From Pseudoalteromonas sp. FUC4 (GTDB lineage Bacteria; Pseudomonadota; Gammaproteobacteria; Enterobacterales; Alteromonadaceae): a DNA stretch of 64,000 nucleotides. Where the stretch lies: the NCBI RefSeq assembly GCF_008370255.1, contig NZ_SEUI01000001.1, positions 57,678 through 121,677 on the forward strand, read 5' to 3'. A model generated the notes under the pieces. It worked only from the letters and a program-made list of their open reading frames with translations, was not told the DNA's origin and ran no database searches. The position numbers and the translations under genes were made by a program. Each line of letters begins with the position of its first letter. The first letter of the stretch is position 1. This document shows, piece after piece, positions 55,581 through 61,574 of this stretch.

Positions 55581-56171
55581 TTAGCTATTAATTTTATTTA
55601 AGTTTTTTTTACACCAAAGTAATGCTTGTTGCTTATTTTTCACAGCAATCTTTTGATACACTTTGTGTAAGTGTACGCGAACAGTAGCTTCACTTATAAA
55701 TAAAGAGTCTGCTATTGCACTTGAATGTAAGCCAGAAAACAATAAATTTAATACTTTCATTTCTTTGCAGGTTAAGTTATTGGATTGCAGTGTAGTTTGT
55801 TGTTCACTCGCTAGCATTTGCCTCATCCAACCGTCAGTTACTGCACGTGGAAACCAAAGTTTTCCTTGTTCTATTGCTTCTAACCCTTGCTGAAATAGTG
55901 CCTCGTTAGTGCCTTCATAAAACAACCCTTTTAAATTTGGCCACTCTTTTAATGCAAGTACATCACTGTCTTTAGGGACGTCAAAAATGGCAAGTCCTTG
56001 ATGACCACTTTTTAACATGAACTGATTAATGAGTTCATAATTCGTAATAACGTTTAAGGCTTGATAGTTCACAAGTAATATGTCGAAGTGGGCAGCAACA
56101 CAAAAAAGTGAAGTATAATTTGGATTATTAAAACATTGCACATGCTTATCGGTTGTATTTGCTATATTCAT
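55581..56171 (-). CDS. CsgD-like LuxR-family regulator
   Basis: 196 residues. The C-terminal LuxR helix-turn-helix (LTCKEMKVLNLLFSGLHSSAIADSLFISEATVRVHLHKVYQKIAVKNK) and the N-terminal part with WPNLKGLFYEGTNEALFQQGLEAIEQGKLWFPRAVT, parallel to CsgD of E. coli, identify the subfamily. The receiver-like domain lacks the usual phospho-acceptor Asp cluster, as in CsgD, so it is probably controlled by level or ligand. CsgD governs curli and biofilm matrix; no csg gene is here, so the targets are unknown. It is divergent from the TonB receptor gene. Confidence 0.82.
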   Translation of the reverse strand: MNIANTTDKHVQCFNNPNYTSLFCVAAHFDILLVNYQALNVITNYELINQFMLKSGHQGLAIFDVPKDSDVLALKEWPNLKGLFYEGTNEALFQQGLEAIEQGKLWFPRAVTDGWMRQMLASEQQTTLQSNNLTCKEMKVLNLLFSGLHSSAIADSLFISEATVRVHLHKVYQKIAVKNKQQALLWCKKNLNKINS

Positions 56172-56248
56172 AATATTCTATCCATAGATTACATTTTGGT
56201 ACTATATTCTTATTTTTGGTTAAATTCAATGATAGACTAATTCATTTA

Positions 56249-56283
56249 TGTTCTTTTATTGTTCTTTTATTGTTCTTTTTTTG
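56249..56283. repeat. Three tandem copies of an 11-base T-rich unit
   Basis: TGTTCTTTTAT repeated three times (the third ends in TTTTTT) upstream of the CsgD-like gene start on the minus strand; on that strand it is an A-rich tract. Such slip-prone repeats can vary in copy number. Confidence 0.5.
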
Positions 56284-56486
56284 TTTTTGGAAACCGAGTG
56301 GCCAAGATACTTATCTATTTATATCGCTAAATTAAATTATTATTTTTTTATTACAATACAATGACTTAGTGGGTCTTTATGTCTTTAAGTGAAGTGAAGA
56401 CCTTAAATCCAACTGATTTTTCATGCGTTTATTTAAATAATCTATACATTTATTCACAATTTTGTCATATAATACCTGTCCAGAGG

Positions 56487-56512
56487 AAAGATGCTATGTA
56501 GCGTCTTTTTTT
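56487..56512 (+). promoter_or_regulatory. Terminator-like hairpin in the TonB-receptor leader
   Basis: Stem AAAGATGCT / AGCGTCTTT (one T-G pair) with loop ATGT and an eight-T run. It starts about 14 bases after a TATAAT box and 69 bases before the receptor start codon, in the same orientation, so it could stop transcription early unless prevented. No antiterminator alternative fold has been worked out. Confidence 0.5.
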
Positions 56513-56520
56513 ATGCCTAA
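56491..56520 (+). CDS. Possible nine-residue leader peptide (MLCSVFFYA)
   Basis: ATG to TAA frame of nine codons that sits entirely over the hairpin; AGAGGA lies three to four bases before the ATG, so ribosomes could load. If translated it would unfold the hairpin. This is a weak candidate because frames this short arise by chance. Confidence 0.2.
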   Translation: MLCSVFFYA

Positions 56521-56580
56521 AATTTATATTATCAATATAAAAGCATAACTAAAATCACACGGTATCCTTTGGAGAACATT

Positions 56581-58803
56581 TTGAAACTACGTAACCTCTC
56601 ACAACTAAGCTTAGCAATTCTTGCTGGACTCACTACCTCTGTAAACGCCGAAGAAACTAAAACAACAGCTAAACAAGATGCTTTTGAAAAGATAGAAGTA
56701 ACAGCTCGTAAACGCACAGAGAGTCTGTTTGAATCTCCAACCGCTATCACTTCAATTGGTGCAAATCTAATTGACAAAGCCAATATGAGTAACCTCGAAG
56801 ATATTGGTAAATATGTTCCAAACTTAAATATTACCCGCTATGGGGTGGGTAACTCTGCGCATGCGTCAGTATTTATTCGTGGTATTGGTTTGCAAGATCA
56901 TATTATCACTACCGATCCTGGTGTAGGTGTTTATCTTGACGGTGTGTATTTAGGTCGTCAAATGGGCTCTAACTTATCATTACCTAATGTTGAGCGTGTT
57001 GAAGTACTTCGCGGCCCCCAAGGTACTTTATATGGTCGTAATACATTAGGTGGTGCTGTTAATGTAATTACAAAGCAGCCTGGTGATGAAGGTATTGTTA
57101 CTACTACAGGAAAGTTGGGGAGTCGTGGACGTATTGCTGGCGATGTTTATTTTAATAACTCACTAACAGATGATGTAAGTATGTCTGCAAGTGCATCGTA
57201 CAAAACACGTGATGGTGTAGGTGAAGCTGTTAATTTAGCAAATCCAGAGAAAGAAATTGGTGAGGAAGAAGAGTTTAGTGGTCGTGTAGCCCTTAAATGG
57301 CAAGCGAATAGCGATTTAGCATTCACTTTTTCTTTAGATGGAGTTGATAACGAATCTGGTCAATCGCCTTATACAATTGAATTAACTGACCCGCTGGATG
57401 CAAACGATGTTTTTAATGGTGACTTCCCATTATTGACTCAAGATTTAATACCATCAGATCCTGATGATTTAGGTACGACTGTTGCTGGTATTGAATCTAC
57501 TTCTTATTCAGGTTGGGGCACATCGTTTTCAGCCAATTGGGCAATTAATGACACTTATACTACTAAGTTTATTTCAAGCTACCGTACATCTGAATATGAA
57601 GGTGGTCTTGATGATGATGCATCTCCTCTAAACTTATCTGAGTTCCCTGAAGAGGGCGGTGCTGATCAATACTCTTTTGAAGTTCAGTTAAATGCGACAT
57701 TCGATAATATGGACTTTGTATCAGGTCTTTACTTTTTTAATGAAGATGGCTTTACACGTTCAGGCCCGTTTGTATTTAGCCCATTTAATACACCTAATGG
57801 CTTGTTGAATGATGGTGTAACAGAATCATTTGGCGGTTACGGTGGATTTGAAATTAACCAAGAAACTAATTCGTATGCAGCATATATAAATGCCAGCTAC
57901 GATTTAACTGACGATTTAACGGTTGGTGGTGGTCTTCGTTATTCAAAAGATAAGAAAGATGCAAATGCTATATTCCCATCATTTCCAACTCGTAAATATG
58001 TAAGTGCAGATTTTGATGCGGTTACATGGGATGTAAATGCATCTTATCAGCTTAGCAATAATATGAATGTGTATGGCCAGATTCAAAAAGGCTATCAAAC
58101 AGGTGGTTTTCCACCACGTCCATTTGGTGGACCAGATCAATTTGTATCGTTTGACGAAACAAAAGCGATTAACTACGAAATGGGCTTAAAAGGCCAAGTA
58201 CACGAAAATGTATCTATGATGCTTGCGGTATTTGTGACTGATTACACCGATTTAGCATTACCGTTTTCAGATCCAACAGCAGGTGGTGGCTTTGTAACAA
58301 TTGTAGAAAATGCGGGTCAGTCTAAAGCGCAAGGTATTGAGCTTGAAACAACCGTTGCTATTACTGATGACTTTACTATTCGTAGTGCAGTGGGTTATTT
58401 AGATTCTGAAATAACAGAAGTGGCTGAGGGCGTACAAGGCATAGGTAAAGGCGATTCACCAGCACTTACACCACGCTGGACTGTAATGGTTGCACCTTCT
58501 TACTTTATGGATTTAGATAGCGGTGCAACACTTGCATTTAATGCTAACTATTCGTACCGAAGCGAAATGCAAGGGCAATCAGTTTACAACCAAAGTGAAA
58601 CTATAGACTCACGTGAGTTAGTTGGTTTTAATATTTCCTACACTAATCCATATGGCGATATGGAGGTTACGTTATACGGTGAAAACGTTCTAAACGAAGT
58701 TTACGATGTTGGTCGTCTGCAACAATCAGGTTTTGTTGGCGTAATGCGTAGTAATGATCGAAGTGAATTTGGTTTGAAATTCAAAAAAGATTTTGAGTTA
58801 TAA
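56581..58803 (+). CDS. TonB-dependent outer-membrane receptor (second)
   Basis: 740 residues from a TTG start at 56581, chosen because GGAG lies eight bases upstream and it gives a proper signal peptide (KLRNLSQLSLAILAGLTTSVNA). TonB box region (FEKIEVTARKRTE), plug domain (about 40-165; VERVEVLRGPQGTLYGRNTLGGAVNVITKQP is the conserved plug end) and a 22-strand-type barrel ending ...LKFKKDFEL, with less aromatic end than usual. Belongs to the large family including siderophore and vitamin receptors; substrate unknown. Divergent from the CsgD-like regulator, which might control it. Has a strong terminator. Confidence 0.92.
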   Translation: MKLRNLSQLSLAILAGLTTSVNAEETKTTAKQDAFEKIEVTARKRTESLFESPTAITSIGANLIDKANMSNLEDIGKYVPNLNITRYGVGNSAHASVFIRGIGLQDHIITTDPGVGVYLDGVYLGRQMGSNLSLPNVERVEVLRGPQGTLYGRNTLGGAVNVITKQPGDEGIVTTTGKLGSRGRIAGDVYFNNSLTDDVSMSASASYKTRDGVGEAVNLANPEKEIGEEEEFSGRVALKWQANSDLAFTFSLDGVDNESGQSPYTIELTDPLDANDVFNGDFPLLTQDLIPSDPDDLGTTVAGIESTSYSGWGTSFSANWAINDTYTTKFISSYRTSEYEGGLDDDASPLNLSEFPEEGGADQYSFEVQLNATFDNMDFVSGLYFFNEDGFTRSGPFVFSPFNTPNGLLNDGVTESFGGYGGFEINQETNSYAAYINASYDLTDDLTVGGGLRYSKDKKDANAIFPSFPTRKYVSADFDAVTWDVNASYQLSNNMNVYGQIQKGYQTGGFPPRPFGGPDQFVSFDETKAINYEMGLKGQVHENVSMMLAVFVTDYTDLALPFSDPTAGGGFVTIVENAGQSKAQGIELETTVAITDDFTIRSAVGYLDSEITEVAEGVQGIGKGDSPALTPRWTVMVAPSYFMDLDSGATLAFNANYSYRSEMQGQSVYNQSETIDSRELVGFNISYTNPYGDMEVTLYGENVLNEVYDVGRLQQSGFVGVMRSNDRSEFGLKFKKDFEL

Positions 58804-58855
58804 ACTAAAATCAACTAAATAAAAAGCATTGCAATTGAAGTTTATTTTGCATAAT

Positions 58856-58886
58856 AAAGGCCGAATCATACTGTGATTCGGCCTTT
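58856..58886 (+). terminator. Terminator after the second TonB-dependent receptor
   Basis: Perfect 13-bp stem AAAGGCCGAATCA / TGATTCGGCCTTT with a five-base loop. Confidence 0.87.
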
Positions 58887-59068
58887 GTGTATTCAATAGT
58901 AAAGTTATCATTCGCATCGTTTAAATTCCTAATTTAAATTGCTGATTTAAAACAATCCACATCCCCATTTTTGAGTGTTTGTATTAACTAAAATGCACCT
59001 TTTTAGTTTGTGTAAAGGCTAGGTTGTTCGCTACAATGGCGCCTCTTAATTGCCAAATGGACTCTGTA

Positions 59069-60190
59069 ATGAAAATTCTTGCCGATCAAAATATGCCTTT
59101 AGTTGAGCAGTACTTTGCAGACTTTGGTGAGGTTGAGCGTTTTGATGGTCGTAAATTAACGTCTGAACAATTAATAAATGTAGATGTTCTTCTTACTCGT
59201 TCGGTGACAAATGTTAATCATGAACTTTTAGTACAAGCTAACAAGTTGAGCTTTGTAGGTACTGCCACAATCGGCATTGACCATATTGATACGCAATTAC
59301 TGCATGATAGAAATATTGCTTTTACAAGTGCACCTGGTTGTAATGCTGTTGCTGTAGCTGAATATGTAATTAGTAGCTTATTTGCATTAAGCCAAGAAAA
59401 TGCGCGCCCCTTGTGTGGTCAAACAATTGGTATTGTAGGGGTGGGCAACATTGGTGCATGTTTGGCGCAAAAATTAAAAGCATTAAACGTAGTTGTACTG
59501 CAGTGCGATCCGATTAAGCATGAACAAGGCTTATTACAAGAGCATGTAGCACTTGATGAGTTATTGGCGCAGTCAGATGTTGTTACTTTTCACGTTCCTC
59601 TTGTTAAAAGTGGCGAGCATAAAACGCTGCACATGATGGGTAAAGAGCGTTTAAAAGCACTAAAGCCAGGAACCACGCTAATTAATGCAAGCCGTGGCGA
59701 TGTAATTGATAACCACGCATTGCTTGAGGTAATGGAAGCTGGGGCTGATTTAGATTTAGTACTTGATGTATGGGAGAAAGAACCCAATATTTTAACTGAA
59801 TTACTAGAGCATGTTCGTTACGCTAGTGTGCACATTGCAGGGCATACACTTGAGGGGAAAGCTCGTGGAACACAAATGTTGTATCAAAAACTGTGTCAGC
59901 TCAAACGTGTTGAGGCGATTAAATCGTTGGATGATTTTTTACCAACACCAGCCGTTACAAATGCAACGGTTACGCAAAGCCTCAATGAGCAAGATATTGC
60001 TCGTTTAGTGCATTTGATTTATGACGTTCGCCGCGATGACGGAATTTTACTTCGTCGCTTAGAGAGCGACGGCTTTGATAGTTTACGTAAAAACTATCCT
60101 ATAAGGCGAGAATTTAGCACCTTATTTCTACAAGGTGATAGCCCACAACTAGCAGCACTTAGCCAGCTTGGTTTTAGCATAGCTGAATAA
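59069..60190 (+). CDS. pdxB: Erythronate-4-phosphate dehydrogenase
   Basis: 373 residues. D-2-hydroxyacid dehydrogenase fold: N-terminal MKILADQNMPLVEQYF as in E. coli PdxB, NAD-binding GIVGVGNIGACLAQKL, catalytic Arg (INASRGDVIDN), Glu (LDVWEKEPN) and His (HIAGHTLEGKARGT), plus the PdxB-specific C-terminal dimer domain. Second step of DXP-dependent pyridoxal phosphate synthesis. Start at 59069 from alignment; the 15 residues upstream of it are not family-like. Confidence 0.95.
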   Translation: MKILADQNMPLVEQYFADFGEVERFDGRKLTSEQLINVDVLLTRSVTNVNHELLVQANKLSFVGTATIGIDHIDTQLLHDRNIAFTSAPGCNAVAVAEYVISSLFALSQENARPLCGQTIGIVGVGNIGACLAQKLKALNVVVLQCDPIKHEQGLLQEHVALDELLAQSDVVTFHVPLVKSGEHKTLHMMGKERLKALKPGTTLINASRGDVIDNHALLEVMEAGADLDLVLDVWEKEPNILTELLEHVRYASVHIAGHTLEGKARGTQMLYQKLCQLKRVEAIKSLDDFLPTPAVTNATVTQSLNEQDIARLVHLIYDVRRDDGILLRRLESDGFDSLRKNYPIRREFSTLFLQGDSPQLAALSQLGFSIAE

Positions 60191-60238
60191 TTATTTAACT
60201 AACGATGTTGTTTTAATGTCGTTTATAGAGGAAGAAAT

Positions 60239-61255
60239 ATGTCGCAAAAATATAACGTTGCCGTACTTGGCGCTACTGGTTTAGTAGGCCGTCAAATCAT
60301 TGAAACACTAGCAGATCGTAAGTTTCCTGTAGATCAGCTTTTTTTACTTGCGAGCAGCCGCAGCGCAGGTGAAGACATAAAGTTTCGTGGTGAGACCATT
60401 GAAGTACTTGACGTTGAAGGCTTTGATTTTAGCCAAGCGCATATAGGTTTGTTTTCTGCTGGTGGTAGTGTGTCTGAAAAATATGCACCTATTGCCGCTG
60501 ATGCAGGCTGTATTGTAATTGATAATACATCGCACTTTAGAAATGACTTCGAAATTCCTTTAGTCGTGCCAGAAGTTAATGCTTCAAGCCTAGCTGATTT
60601 TAGAAACCGTAATATTATTGCTAACCCTAACTGTTCAACTATTCAGATGATGTTAGCACTTAAGCCAATTTATGATGCGTACGGAATAGACCGTATAAAT
60701 GTATCTACTTACCAAGCTGTATCGGGTGCAGGTAAAGAAGCGGTTGATGAGCTTGCAAAGCAAACAGCTAATTTGATGAATGCACGCCCTATGGATAATA
60801 AAGTATTTCCAAAGCAAATTGCATTTAACGTTATACCTCAAATTGATAGCTTTGAAGATAATGGCTATACACGCGAAGAAATGAAAATGGTAAACGAAAC
60901 TCATAAAATTTTGGGTGATACCACCATTGCAGTAAATCCTACATGTGTACGTGTTCCGGTATTTTTTGGTCACTCAGAATCAATTAATATTGAAACGCGC
61001 ATGCCTTATGATTTTGAACACGTTAAGCAACTTTTAAAAGACGCACCTGGTGTTGAACTAATTGATGACGAAGGTGATTACCCAACAGCCGTGTCTGATG
61101 CAAGTGGTAACGACACCGTGTATATCGGCCGGTTACGCGCCGACATTTCTCACCCTCATGGATTAAATATGTGGGTTGTAAGTGATAACACCCGTAAAGG
61201 CGCTGCAACTAACAGTATTCAAATTGCAGAAGAGCTTATCGCTAATTACATGTAA
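60239..61255 (+). CDS. asd: Aspartate-semialdehyde dehydrogenase
   Basis: 338 residues. NADP-binding VLGATGLVGRQI at residues 9-20, catalytic Cys in NPNCSTIQM, VSGAGKEAVDEL and the substrate-binding Arg and His region (VRVPVFFGHSE). The form common in Vibrio and Pseudoalteromonas (Asd2/Usg-like type), not the longer E. coli Asd. Produces aspartate semialdehyde for lysine, threonine, methionine and diaminopimelate. pdxB-asd-fimV is the usual order. Confidence 0.93.
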   Translation: MSQKYNVAVLGATGLVGRQIIETLADRKFPVDQLFLLASSRSAGEDIKFRGETIEVLDVEGFDFSQAHIGLFSAGGSVSEKYAPIAADAGCIVIDNTSHFRNDFEIPLVVPEVNASSLADFRNRNIIANPNCSTIQMMLALKPIYDAYGIDRINVSTYQAVSGAGKEAVDELAKQTANLMNARPMDNKVFPKQIAFNVIPQIDSFEDNGYTREEMKMVNETHKILGDTTIAVNPTCVRVPVFFGHSESINIETRMPYDFEHVKQLLKDAPGVELIDDEGDYPTAVSDASGNDTVYIGRLRADISHPHGLNMWVVSDNTRKGAATNSIQIAEELIANYM

Positions 61256-61574
61256 TAGTTAATTGCACTAACAGACTTTAGAAGCGGTAAACATTAGTTG
61301 TTTGCCGCTTTTTGTTTATATAGCTTGTCAAATTTTTGCCGTTTAATTTTAAAAATATAAAAACTAATTGATAACACTCAATAAATTAATATTTATAAAG
61401 ATGTTTTAAGGCATTTATTTTCAAGGTGTTGCAATGGATATTAAGTCCTAACTGGTTTATAGTTTGCAATTGGAATAGAGTTTGCAATAAAAATAGATTG
61501 TAATAATAAATGCGAGTCAGTCATTTGGCTGATAAGAGTATTAACTAACAACATTTAAATACTAAAGGATCAGC
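61256..61574. other. Intergenic region asd-fimV
   Basis: 319 bases with a terminator (61282-61313) and then AT-rich sequence; AAAGGA nine bases upstream of the fimV start is its ribosome site. No gene seen. Confidence 0.55.
61282..61313 (+). terminator. Terminator after asd
   Basis: Stem AAGCGGTAAAC / GTTTGCCGCTT (one T-G pair), seven-base loop and T-run. Confidence 0.8.

Larger units (their letters stand above)
56172..56580. other. Divergent promoter region between the CsgD-like and TonB-receptor genes
   Basis: About 410 bases, AT-rich. Holds the short tandem repeat at 56249-56283, a -10-like TATAAT at 56468-56473, a terminator-like hairpin at 56487-56512 and a putative leader peptide frame at 56491-56520. 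A GGAG ribosome site precedes the receptor start. Confidence 0.55.
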
